A program made the translations under genes and the position numbers. Under the pieces are notes generated by a model. The model was not told the origin of the DNA, ran no database searches, and saw only the letters and a program-made list of their open reading frames with translations. DNA of 58,868 nt. Source: Acidimicrobiales bacterium (GTDB lineage Bacteria > Actinomycetota > Acidimicrobiia > Acidimicrobiales > GCA-2861595). The stretch lies in assembly GCA_035540975.1 (NCBI GenBank), contig DATLFN010000008.1:1-58868 (forward strand). The letters are read 5' to 3'. Positions 42,090 through 48,447 of this stretch are shown in pieces; position 1 is the first letter of the stretch; each line of letters starts with the position of its first letter.

Positions 42090-42518
42090 TCAGGATTCTA
42101 CCGGCGGGGCCACCGCTCCACCGACGGTGACCGGCTCCTCGTCGACCTTCCCGTCGACGATCCGGAACGAGCGCACGACGGGATCGGCGTACTTCAGGGA
42201 GACGAGCACGTAGTGCCACCCGGGATCGGGCGCCTGGGCGATGTCCGTGGGCGACGGGTAGGCGTCGGTGTGGGTGTGCGAGTGGAACACGCCGATCAGC
42301 TCCAGGCCCCGCGCCTCGGCGTCCCGGTCGGCCTTCAGGTGCTGGAGGGGGTCGACGGTGTAGAGCCGGGCCGACGCCTCCACGTTGCGCGTCGGGTAGC
42401 AGACCGTGGCCTCGGCCGGGTCGGGGGTGCCTCCGAGCAGCCCGCAGCCCTCCTCGGGGAGGGCGGCGAGGCAGTGGTCGACCATCTGGCGGCGGACGTG
42501 GGCGGAGAGGCGCAGCAT
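42090..42518 (-). CDS. mec: Mec JAMM metallopeptidase (CysO-cysteine hydrolase)
   Basis: A 142-residue JAB1/MPN+ zinc peptidase. It has the Glu in LPEEGCGLLGG and the JAMM motif GVFHSHTHTDAYPSPTDIAQ (H-x-H-x10-D with the Ser). Mec cleaves the CysO-cysteine adduct to free cysteine and CysO. The ATG at 42518 is divergent from smpB; a palindromic -10 region lies between, and the leader would be only a few bases. Confidence 0.9.
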   Translation of the reverse strand: MLRLSAHVRRQMVDHCLAALPEEGCGLLGGTPDPAEATVCYPTRNVEASARLYTVDPLQHLKADRDAEARGLELIGVFHSHTHTDAYPSPTDIAQAPDPGWHYVLVSLKYADPVVRSFRIVDGKVDEEPVTVGGAVAPPVES

Positions 42519-42531
42519 CGAAGGGCGGCGC

Positions 42532-42548
42532 AGGCTACCCGGTAGCCT
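42532..42548. promoter_or_regulatory. Palindromic -10 region shared by mec and smpB
   Basis: AGGCTACC-C-GGTAGCCT gives TAGCCT as a -10-like hexamer on both strands. On the plus strand it ends 9 bases before the smpB ATG (42558); on the minus strand it ends 13 bases before the mec ATG. Both distances would give leaderless or near-leaderless transcripts. Inferred from sequence only. Confidence 0.45.
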
Positions 42549-42557
42549 CGACCGGCC

Positions 42558-43049
42558 ATGGCCGCCAAGCAGTCGAAATCGCCGAAGGGCCCGCGCCCGG
42601 TCGCCCAGAACCGCAAGGCGCGCCACGACTACGACGTCCTTTCGACGTTCGAGTGCGGCATCGCCCTCCAGGGCAGCGAGGTGAAGTCGATCCGCGACGG
42701 CAAGGTCCAGCTCCGGGACGCCTTCGCCCGCGTCCAGGACGGCGAGGTGTGGCTGCACGGGGTCCACGTGTCGCCCTACGCCATGGCCACCGGCTTCGGC
42801 GCCCACGACCCCGAACGGGTGCGCAAGCTGCTCCTCCACCGGCGGGAGATCGACGAGCTGCGGGAGCGCACCCAGCAGGAGTCGCTCACCCTCGTCCCCC
42901 TGGCGATCTACTTCAAGGACGGCCGGGCCAAGGTCGAGCTCGCCCTGGCCCGGGGCCGCAAGACCTACGACAAGCGCCACGCCATCGCCGCCCGGGACGC
43001 CGCCCGCGAAGCCGACCGGGCCGTCGCCCCGAGGCGGCGGGTGGATTAA
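42558..43049 (+). CDS. smpB: SmpB, tmRNA-binding protein
   Basis: A 163-residue SmpB. VAQNRKARHDYDVLSTFECG and GIALQGSEVKSIRDGKVQLR are the OB-fold core; PYAMATGFGAHDPERVRKLL and ELALARGRKTYDKR are the tRNA-like-domain and decoding-centre contacts; the tail (AREADRAVAPRRRVD) is basic. It carries alanyl-tmRNA to stalled ribosomes. The ssrA gene follows 41 bases later. Confidence 0.95.
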   Translation: MAAKQSKSPKGPRPVAQNRKARHDYDVLSTFECGIALQGSEVKSIRDGKVQLRDAFARVQDGEVWLHGVHVSPYAMATGFGAHDPERVRKLLLHRREIDELRERTQQESLTLVPLAIYFKDGRAKVELALARGRKTYDKRHAIAARDAAREADRAVAPRRRVD

Positions 43050-43066
43050 GCGGCCTTCCCGGGGCG

Positions 43067-43073
43067 TTAGAAT
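43067..43073 (+). promoter_or_regulatory. Candidate -10 element for ssrA
   Basis: TTAGAAT (43067-43073) lies 17 bases before the mature tmRNA 5' end, the clearest TAnaaT-type hexamer in this otherwise GC-rich gap. No clear -35 is seen. Confidence 0.5.
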
Positions 43074-43090
43074 GGGACGCGCCACATCAA

Positions 43091-43441
43091 GGGGGTGACT
43101 GGCCTCGACTTCGGTCGTCGATGCAGGAGAAGCGAGCCGTGGTCTCCGGAGCCACGTTAAAGAGCCGGAACCAACAACAAATGCCGAAGCTAAGAACTTC
43201 GCAATCGCTGCCTAGACCGTAGCGACGTCGGCCCGGTCCCAGCCCTGCGGACCGGATACCGGCGCCATCCAGTAGGGCTCACCCGGCAGCTGCGTCAGCG
43301 GGCCGCCGGGGACATCTCAGCTGACTGGGGCCCTTCGCCGAGTGCCGGTGACGACGGGGGGCCCGAGATCCTCCACCGGCTGCGCTCGGAGAAGCCCTGC
43401 TGAGAAGCTGAAGGACGCGGGTTCGATTCCCGCCACCTCCA
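43091..43441 (+). ncRNA. ssrA: tmRNA (transfer-messenger RNA)
   Basis: The 5' end GGGGGTGACTGGCCTCGAC and the 3' end GGTTCGATTCCCGCCACCTCCA form the alanine-tRNA-like domain: GGGGGTG pairs with CACCTCC (one G-U), and the T arm has GTTCGATTC. The tag frame runs 43183-43215: resume codon GCC and 10 codons AEAKNFAIAA ending in TAG; the terminal AA is the usual degradation signal. The CCA end is not fully encoded. Length about 351 bases. It lies 41 bases after smpB and before a strong terminator. Confidence 0.95.
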
Positions 43442-43446
43442 CCCCG

Positions 43447-43478
43447 CCGCCCCCGGACCGAGCGTCCGGGGGCGGTTT
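43447..43478 (+). terminator. ssrA terminator
   Basis: A perfect 12-bp stem CCGCCCCCGGAC / GTCCGGGGGCGG with loop CGAGC is followed by TTT (43476-43478), immediately downstream of the tmRNA. Confidence 0.85.
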
Positions 43479-43491
43479 CGCGGGCCGGACC

Positions 43492-43677
43492 TCAACAGGC
43501 GGCGCAGGCCGGCGCCGCCGGCCGGGTTCGCACCGAGCGGGCCAGGGCGACGATAGTGGCGAGAGCGGCGACCGCCCCCCGCCGGCGGGGCGAGCGGGCC
43601 GGGTGTCGGGACGAACGGGCCACCAGCGCCGAGCGGTGGTCCCGGGCGAGGTCGGCGGTGAAGGGCGACGGGATCAT
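43492..43677 (-). CDS. Small protein coupled to cadI-like gene
   Basis: A 61-residue frame: MIPSPFTADLARDHRSALVA, then RSSRHPARSPRRRGAVAALA, then TIVALARSVRTRPAAPACAAC. GGAGG lies 8 bases before the ATG and the ATG overlaps the stop of the CadI/ArsI-like gene by 4 bases. It has a weakly hydrophobic C-terminal half and two C-terminal cysteines, which might bind metal given the neighbour. No family recognised. Confidence 0.5.
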   Translation of the reverse strand: MIPSPFTADLARDHRSALVARSSRHPARSPRRRGAVAALATIVALARSVRTRPAAPACAAC

Positions 43678-44135
43678 GAGCAGCACACCTCCCCGGTGGT
43701 CGCGGTCGAGCTGCCGCAGCAGGCGCCCGCACCGCACGACGTCGACTCGGCCGGCCGGCCGTCGGGCGTCTCGGCGTCGGCCAGCACCGTGTACACCTCC
43801 CACGGCGTGGCGTCCGGGCCGTCGACCCACACCTTGTCCTGCACGGCGTAGCAACAGGTGACGTCCTCCTCGGTGGCGGTGGCCAGGCCCTGGCCGGCCA
43901 GGCGGGCCCCGGCGGCGGTGACCTCGCCGGCAGAGGCGACCTCGACCCCGAGGTGGTTCAGGGTGCCCGCCGCCGCCGGGTTCTCGATGAGGACCAGCTT
44001 GAGAGGCGGCTCGGCGATTGCGAAGTTGGCGTAGCCGGGCCGCCGCTTGGCCGGCTCGGCGGCGAACAGCTTCGAGTAGAAGGCGACCGCCTCGTCGACG
44101 TCGGACACGTTGAGGGCGAGCTGGACTCGGGACAT
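43674..44135 (-). CDS. CadI/ArsI-type metal-resistance VOC enzyme
   Basis: A 153-residue VOC protein. MSRVQLALNVSDVDEAVAFY and KRRPGYANFAIAEPPLKLVL are typical of CadI (cadmium-inducible) and ArsI (organoarsenical C-As lyase). Iron-ligand positions: His in LNHLGVEVAS and Glu in WEVYTVLAD; the N-terminal His of true ArsI is replaced by Gln (VQLAL), as in CadI. The vicinal cysteine pair for arsenicals is in EDVTCCYAVQ, and the tail has more cysteines (CGAGACCG, CCS). GGGGAGG precedes the ATG. It is divergent from an ArsR gene, which probably represses it. Confidence 0.85.
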   Translation of the reverse strand: MSRVQLALNVSDVDEAVAFYSKLFAAEPAKRRPGYANFAIAEPPLKLVLIENPAAAGTLNHLGVEVASAGEVTAAGARLAGQGLATATEEDVTCCYAVQDKVWVDGPDATPWEVYTVLADAETPDGRPAESTSCGAGACCGSSTATTGEVCCS

Positions 44136-44156
44136 CGGGCCTCCCCGGGAGCGTTG

Positions 44157-44174
44157 CATCGACGACTGTCGATG
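44157..44174. promoter_or_regulatory. ArsR-type operator 1
   Basis: CATCGAC-GACT-GTCGATG is a perfect 7-bp inverted repeat in the divergent promoter region between the CadI/ArsI-like gene and arsR. The length and spacing suit a dimeric ArsR/SmtB repressor. Confidence 0.65.
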
Positions 44175-44194
44175 TGTCTCCACCATCGCGCATC

Positions 44195-44212
44195 CATCGA
44201 TGGCTGTCAATG
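44195..44212. promoter_or_regulatory. ArsR-type operator 2 (imperfect)
   Basis: CATCGAT-GGCT-GTCAATG repeats operator 1 with the same 4-base spacer and two changed positions, 38 bases downstream and close to the arsR start. It could allow autoregulation. Confidence 0.55.
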
Positions 44213-44226
44213 TGTATCCTGGCGGC

Positions 44227-44550
44227 ATGGAGCTGAGGGTCATCGAAGCGTGCTGCAGCCCGATCGGCGATGCCGTCCTCGCCGCCTCGGAGGCCGAGGA
44301 GCTGGCCTCCGCCTTCAAGGTGCTCGCCGACCCGGTCCGGCTCCGCCTGCTGTCGATCATCGCCAACTGCGACGAGGCGTGCGCCTGCGACCTCACCGGG
44401 CCGGTGGGGCGCAGCCAGCCCACCATCAGCCACCACCTCGCCGTCCTCACCGACGCCGGCCTGGTCAGCCGGGAGAAGCGGGGCAGGTGGGCGTACTACC
44501 GGGTGGTCCCCGAGCGCCTGGCCGTCCTGCGCGCCGCCCTGGGCGGCTGA
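44227..44550 (+). CDS. ArsR/SmtB-family metalloregulator
   Basis: A 107-residue winged-helix repressor. FKVLADPVRLRLLSIIANCD, then EACACDLTGPVGRSQPTISH and HLAVLTDAGLVSREKRGRWA is the ArsR fold; a CxxxxCxC set (NCDEACACDL) lies at the recognition-helix entrance and CC near the N terminus (EACCSP), likely As(III) or Cd(II) ligands. It is divergent from the CadI/ArsI-like gene with two operator-like palindromes between. Confidence 0.85.
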   Translation: MELRVIEACCSPIGDAVLAASEAEELASAFKVLADPVRLRLLSIIANCDEACACDLTGPVGRSQPTISHHLAVLTDAGLVSREKRGRWAYYRVVPERLAVLRAALGG

Positions 44551-44557
44551 GCACGAC

Positions 44558-45334
44558 TCACGCCGGCTCCAGCCGCTCCAGCTCCAGGCGGCGGACCACC
44601 CGGTAGCGCTGGCCGCCGGCGCCGCCGTCCACCGTGGTGGCCCGGTGGCTGCGCACGACCAGCATGTGCTCGGGCGAGAACCACGACCGGCCCTCCGTTA
44701 CCGACGTCGCCGTGGTGGCCGTCCCGTCGGCCCGGTTGGTGGACGTCACCGTCGTCCGCACCCACGCGTGTAGCACGTACGCCCGCACCCGCCGGCCGGC
44801 GACCTCCACGGTCGCCGCGTCGGCCACCTCGGTGCGGGCCTCCACCGTCGTGACCCGACGGAACCCGGCCACGTCGGGGACCGTCGCGGTGCTGCGGGCC
44901 GTCCACGTCGTCCCCACCCCGAGCGGCGCCGGGTAGGTGCGCAGCGGCGGGTCCCACGACTGCGACACCCCGCCCGCCGACTCGCGGAGGCGGTGGGCGC
45001 CGTCGTGGCGGAACGCCGTCTCCCACTCCGCCGCGCCGCCCGCCCGGGTGATCTGGTGCTTCACCCCGCCGACCTCGAACCACGGCTCGACGCTGAAGGT
45101 CTCCGAGGTGTCGACGGTGCGGCCCGTTCGGCTGTCCCGCTCGCTGCCCACCATCCGGTAGGTGCCGTCCTGGGCGGGGCGGAGGGCGTGGAGCCGGTCG
45201 GGCAGCAGGGGGTCCCCGTCGGGGCCTCGCGCCGCCACGACGGCGAGCACGCCGCCGACCAGCACCACCTGGACGGCCGCCCGCGACCGGCCCCGCCACC
45301 GTCGCGCCGAGCCGTGTGCCAACGTGGACGCCAT
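44558..45334 (-). CDS. Membrane-anchored uncharacterised protein
   Basis: A 258-residue protein with a basic N terminus and one hydrophobic helix near residues 20-36 (AVQVVLVGGVLAVVAA), then a soluble exported beta-rich domain (DGTYRMVGSERDSRTGRTVD, PAPLGVGTTWTARSTATVPD, VTTVEARTEVADAATVEVAG, RSWFSPEHMLVVRSHRATT). Family not recognised. Convergent with arsR (7 bases apart). The ATG at 45334 overlaps, on the other strand, the ATG of the DUF2277 gene. Confidence 0.6.
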   Translation of the reverse strand: MASTLAHGSARRWRGRSRAAVQVVLVGGVLAVVAARGPDGDPLLPDRLHALRPAQDGTYRMVGSERDSRTGRTVDTSETFSVEPWFEVGGVKHQITRAGGAAEWETAFRHDGAHRLRESAGGVSQSWDPPLRTYPAPLGVGTTWTARSTATVPDVAGFRRVTTVEARTEVADAATVEVAGRRVRAYVLHAWVRTTVTSTNRADGTATTATSVTEGRSWFSPEHMLVVRSHRATTVDGGAGGQRYRVVRRLELERLEPA

Positions 45335-45602
45335 GTGCCGGAGCATCGTGACACTGCGGGGCGAGGACGAGGCGACCGACGCCGAGGTCCGCGCCGCCGC
45401 CCTCCAGTTCGTGCGCAAGGTCAGCGGCCACCGCACGCCGTCGCGGGCCAACCAGGAGGCGTTCGACCGGGCCGTGGCGGAGGTGGCGGCCGCCACCCGC
45501 CGCCTGCTGGACGACCTGGTGGCTCCCCCCGGCGCCCGCCCGCCAGCCATGGCCCGCAGCCGCGTCGTCGCCCGCCAGAAGTCGGCCGGGGGCGGCGGCT
45601 AG
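45333..45602 (+). CDS. DUF2277 family protein
   Basis: An 89-residue protein beginning MCRSIVTLRGEDEATDAEVR, then AAALQFVRKVSGHRTPSRAN, QEAFDRAVAEVAAATRRLLD. MCRxIxxLR...ALQFVRKxSGxxxPSxxNxxAF is the DUF2277 signature. Function unknown. The start codon overlaps that of the divergent membrane-anchored protein. Confidence 0.85.
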   Translation: MCRSIVTLRGEDEATDAEVRAAALQFVRKVSGHRTPSRANQEAFDRAVAEVAAATRRLLDDLVAPPGARPPAMARSRVVARQKSAGGGG

Positions 45603-45607
45603 CCGCC

Positions 45608-45655
45608 AACCTGTCGCCGGAACGACCCGGATCCGGGTCGTTTCCGTGACAGGTT
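45608..45655. terminator. Nested inverted-repeat terminator
   Basis: A perfect 20-base palindrome (45622-45641, ACGACCCGGATCCGGGTCGT) lies inside an outer repeat AACCTGTC / GACAGGTT (45608-45615 and 45648-45655). It separates convergent DUF2277 (+) and CDF transporter (-) genes and probably terminates both. Confidence 0.7.
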
Positions 45656-45686
45656 CGGGGCTGGGCGCCGCCTCGCCCCGCCTCCC

Positions 45687-46421
45687 TCACGCGCAGCAGG
45701 TGTCCTCGAGCGACTCCGCCCGCCACGTGGTGACCGCCTCCCTGGCGGCGACGGCGGCGATGGCGAGCCCCGCCAACGGGTCGGCCCACCACCAGTCGAA
45801 CAGGGCGTTGGCGCCCAAGCCGACGACCAGCACGCCCGACAGCAGGGCGCACAGGTTCGTCTGGGTGGCGTCGGCCTCCACCGCCCGCGAGCCGAGGGCA
45901 GGCGCCAGCCGCCTCTTGGCCCGGGCCAGCCACGGCATCACGAGCAGCGACAGGACCGCCATCGCCAGCCCGGGGACACTCGCCTCGGGGCGGCCCGTCG
46001 TGACCAGCTCACGCACCGACTCCACGGCGACGTAGACGGCCAGCAGGCCGAAGCTGACGCCGATCGCCCGGGTCGCCCGGCGGTCGCTCTCCTGCATGCA
46101 CGCGCCGGCGCCCTCCCGCCGCAGGTGCAGGGCGAGGATCACGGCGGCGGACACCTCGATGGCCGAGTCGAGGCCGAACCCGACCAGGCTCACCGACCCG
46201 GCGGCGACGCCGGCGGTGACGGCGACCACTCCCTCGACGGCGTTCCACCCGATGGTCGCGACGTTCAGCCGGCGGGCCCGTCGCACCGCCTCCGCCCGGC
46301 TGCCGGCCAGGGCGGCCGCCTGCTCGCCGGCGCCGGGCGGGACGGGGTCGTGCGCGTGCCCCGACCGGTCGGGAGCGCCTGCGGCCCCGGTCGACCCGGC
46401 GGGCGCCGGCGTCGTCCTCAC
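45687..46421 (-). CDS. Cation diffusion facilitator (CDF) family transporter
   Basis: A 244-residue protein. After a His-containing N terminus (SGHAHDP) come about six helices: TIGWNAVEGVVAVTAGVAAG, SVSLVGFGLDSAIEVSAAVI (xGxxxxxDSAxE-type metal site), ATRAIGVSFGLLAVYVAVES, VPGLAMAVLSLLVMPWL, DATQTNLCALLSGVLVVGLG and LFDWWWADPLAGLAIAAVAA (D-PxxxL). It lacks the usual ~80-residue cytoplasmic C-terminal domain. Likely exports Zn2+, Co2+ or similar. Ends in a CC pair. Confidence 0.85.
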   Translation of the reverse strand: MRTTPAPAGSTGAAGAPDRSGHAHDPVPPGAGEQAAALAGSRAEAVRRARRLNVATIGWNAVEGVVAVTAGVAAGSVSLVGFGLDSAIEVSAAVILALHLRREGAGACMQESDRRATRAIGVSFGLLAVYVAVESVRELVTTGRPEASVPGLAMAVLSLLVMPWLARAKRRLAPALGSRAVEADATQTNLCALLSGVLVVGLGANALFDWWWADPLAGLAIAAVAAREAVTTWRAESLEDTCCA

Positions 46422-46501
46422 CCCTCGATCGTACCGGTGGCGAGGCGTCCTCCGGCCCGGCCGGCCCGCCCCGTCGGTGCGGGACCGCCGCGCCTGACAG
46501 G

Positions 46502-46753
46502 ATGGGAGCCGTGGCGCTGAGCGTGTGGATCGACCAGGACCTGTGCACGGGCGACGGCCTGTGCGTCGACCACTGCCCCGAGGTGTTCGTGCTCCTCGAG
46601 GACGGCATCGCCTACGTGCGGGAGGGTGAGCACGTCTTCAACGACCCCGGCATGTCGGACGGCCTGGCCGCCGTCCCCGGCGGCCGCGAGCGCGACGTCG
46701 TGCACGCCGCCGAGGACTGCCCCGGGGAGTGCATCTTCATCGAGAGCGGCTGA
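46502..46753 (+). CDS. Asp-ligand [4Fe-4S] ferredoxin
   Basis: An 83-residue ferredoxin. Cluster motif: VWIDQDLCTGDGLCVDHCPE with Asp where the usual second Cys stands, and a distant Cys in EDCPGECIFIES. The C-x2-D-x2-C-x3-CP spacing is that of Pyrococcus furiosus ferredoxin, whose Asp coordinates a [4Fe-4S] cluster and allows [3Fe-4S] interconversion. It may serve P450s or oxidoreductases. The ATG at 46502 or a GTG at 46511 may be the start. Confidence 0.85.
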   Translation: MGAVALSVWIDQDLCTGDGLCVDHCPEVFVLLEDGIAYVREGEHVFNDPGMSDGLAAVPGGRERDVVHAAEDCPGECIFIESG

Positions 46754-46759
46754 GCGGGC

Positions 46760-47620
46760 TCAGCGCTCGGGCGCCTCGACCTCCAGGGGCCCGTCGAGGC
46801 GCTCGAGCGACAGGGTGAGCTCGAGCCGGGGTGACGCGTAGGCGCCCAGCGCCTCCCGGAGGTCGTCGGGGACCCGGCCGGCGAAGTCGACGACCACCCG
46901 GAGCGAGCGGGGGAGATCGTCGGTGCCGAGCTCGGCGACCAGCTCGCTCGACTCGACCAGGCGCTGGAGTCGTTCGGCCGCTTCGTCGTCGAGTGGCTCG
47001 CCGCGTCCGCCACCGCCCGCCTGCTCGCCGATTCGGGCCAGGTCCGACAGGAGGTCGGCCACGTCCACCGTCCCCCGGACCACGCGCACCCCGCCGTCGC
47101 GCTCCTCCACCTCGGGTGCGCGGGCCCACCCGGCGATGCCGAGGTCGGCGATGCCGCCGTCGCCGTCCCCCAGGCGGAGGCGGGCGGCCTCCTCGGGCGG
47201 CACCTCGATGGTCTTCCCGTCGGCCACCACGAACGCCACCTCGCCCGTCGACACCACCCGGGTCTCGGACGTCCGGTCGCCCAGCAGGCGGGTGTACCGC
47301 AGGTCCAGCACCGGCATCGCCCCGTCGCCGATGGCGAAGGGGCCCTCCATGCGGAACCCGACCGGGCCCGCCTTCTCGCCCTCCCCGGCCGACGTCGACA
47401 GCTGGAGGGTAAGGCGCCCGGCGCCGAGCCGCGCCATCGCCTCCTCGGCGTCGGCCAGGGGGCCGCCCTCGTCGCCCGCCTCGCTGGCCTCCCGCCAGGC
47501 GTTCGTCCTGGCCGCCCAGCAGTCGAACGGGGGCTGGAACTTCGCCGGCGACCCCCCGCACGCGCCGGCGACGCCGGCGAGCAGCGCCCCTGCGACGGCG
47601 ACGACCAGCAGCCGCCCCAC
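46760..47620 (-). CDS. Uncharacterised lipoprotein
   Basis: A 286-residue lipoprotein: signal peptide and lipobox LAGVAGAC (Cys ~21). The mature part (ADAEEAMARLGAGRLTLQLS, then SETRVVSTGEVAFVVADGKT, LRVVVDFAGRVPDDLREALG) has repeated beta-strand pairs, as in LolA/LppX-like or DUF-type lipoproteins. Family not certain. Convergent with the ferredoxin. Start GTG. Confidence 0.7.
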   Translation of the reverse strand: MGRLLVVAVAGALLAGVAGACGGSPAKFQPPFDCWAARTNAWREASEAGDEGGPLADAEEAMARLGAGRLTLQLSTSAGEGEKAGPVGFRMEGPFAIGDGAMPVLDLRYTRLLGDRTSETRVVSTGEVAFVVADGKTIEVPPEEAARLRLGDGDGGIADLGIAGWARAPEVEERDGGVRVVRGTVDVADLLSDLARIGEQAGGGGRGEPLDDEAAERLQRLVESSELVAELGTDDLPRSLRVVVDFAGRVPDDLREALGAYASPRLELTLSLERLDGPLEVEAPER

Positions 47621-47827
47621 CTACCCGGACCCGGTGGTCGTGGTCGTGGCGCCGGCGGTCGTGGTGGTCGACGGCGGCTTCGGTCGTCGTCGGGGTCGTC
47701 GTGTTCGAGGTCGAGGCAAGATCAGCGGCACGTTCCGCAGCGAGGGCAGCGCGACGGCCTTCGCAACCATCCGCACCCGATTCAGACCGCCGCGCTCAAT
47801 GTCCACAACCGACTGAACGCCCTCCAC
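47621..47827 (-). CDS. Doubtful small ORF with Thr-rich tail
   Basis: A 68-codon frame ending RPKPPSTTTTAGATTTTTGSG with a basic middle. The stop touches the lipoprotein start. The Thr/Pro tail resembles linkers of exported actinobacterial proteins, so it may be the end of a truncated gene. No ribosome binding site or homologous family seen. Confidence 0.25.
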   Translation of the reverse strand: MEGVQSVVDIERGGLNRVRMVAKAVALPSLRNVPLILPRPRTRRPRRRPKPPSTTTTAGATTTTTGSG

Positions 47828-47834
47828 CAGCTCT

Positions 47835-48059
47835 TCACCACTGGGCCGTCGTTACCCCCCAAGGTTCGCCGGCGGGACCTGACGGGGTTACCCGATCGAC
47901 TCGTCGTTTGATGGCAATGGCTTCGTTGATCGGCATCGCAAAGTTGTCGATGCCGGTCCCGATCCCCACCTTGACGGTGGGCATCGCTTCACGGTCGGGA
48001 AGTGCTTCGCCCTCTTGTGCCTCCAGCTCGGCGCCGGTCAGCTGCTCATGGTCGGTCAC
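47835..48059 (-). CDS. Small acidic uncharacterised protein
   Basis: A 74-residue frame: VTDHEQLTGAELEAQEGEAL, then PDREAMPTVKVGIGTGIDNF and AMPINEAIAIKRRVDRVTPS. The string EAQEGEALPDREAM followed by NxAxPINEAIA recurs in short actinobacterial proteins. The start is unsure: GTG 48059 is chosen, but the frame is open further up into the DUF6458 gene. Confidence 0.5.
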   Translation of the reverse strand: MTDHEQLTGAELEAQEGEALPDREAMPTVKVGIGTGIDNFAMPINEAIAIKRRVDRVTPSGPAGEPWGVTTAQW

Positions 48060-48141
48060 GGCCCAGCGGGGGACCGGCCCGGACGCGTCGATGCCGCCCG
48101 GAAGGGCGGCATCGACGCTGGTGAAAAGGTATTTCGTGGTA

Positions 48142-48360
48142 TCAGACGATCTCGCGGTCGCGGACGACCACCTCGTCGCGGCCACGGCTGTAGGGGCTGA
48201 AGCTGCTCCAGAACAGCAGGGACGCCAGCAGCCCGATGGCGCCGACGATCATGAGGATGACGCCGACCGTGTCCAGGTTCACGCCCTCGGTCGTGACGTC
48301 GATGGCGAACGAAAGGATTGCACCGACTGCGATGAGGAAAACGCTGACACCGATACCCAT
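48142..48360 (-). CDS. DUF6458 small membrane protein
   Basis: A 72-residue protein, MGIGVSVFLIAVGAILSFAI, then EGVNLDTVGVILMIVGAIGL and a charged tail. It is a close paralogue of the protein at 20069-20281. The start has a perfect AGGAGG nine bases upstream, one of the strongest sites in the window, suggesting high expression. Function unknown. Confidence 0.85.
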   Translation of the reverse strand: MGIGVSVFLIAVGAILSFAIDVTTEGVNLDTVGVILMIVGAIGLLASLLFWSSFSPYSRGRDEVVVRDREIV

Positions 48361-48447
48361 AACTTCTGGCCTCCTTGTGAGGTCTTGATCGCCCCCGGGA
48401 TCTCCCGGTATGCTGAGTTGTTGCCCACCGGATCGGCGCGGCAAACC

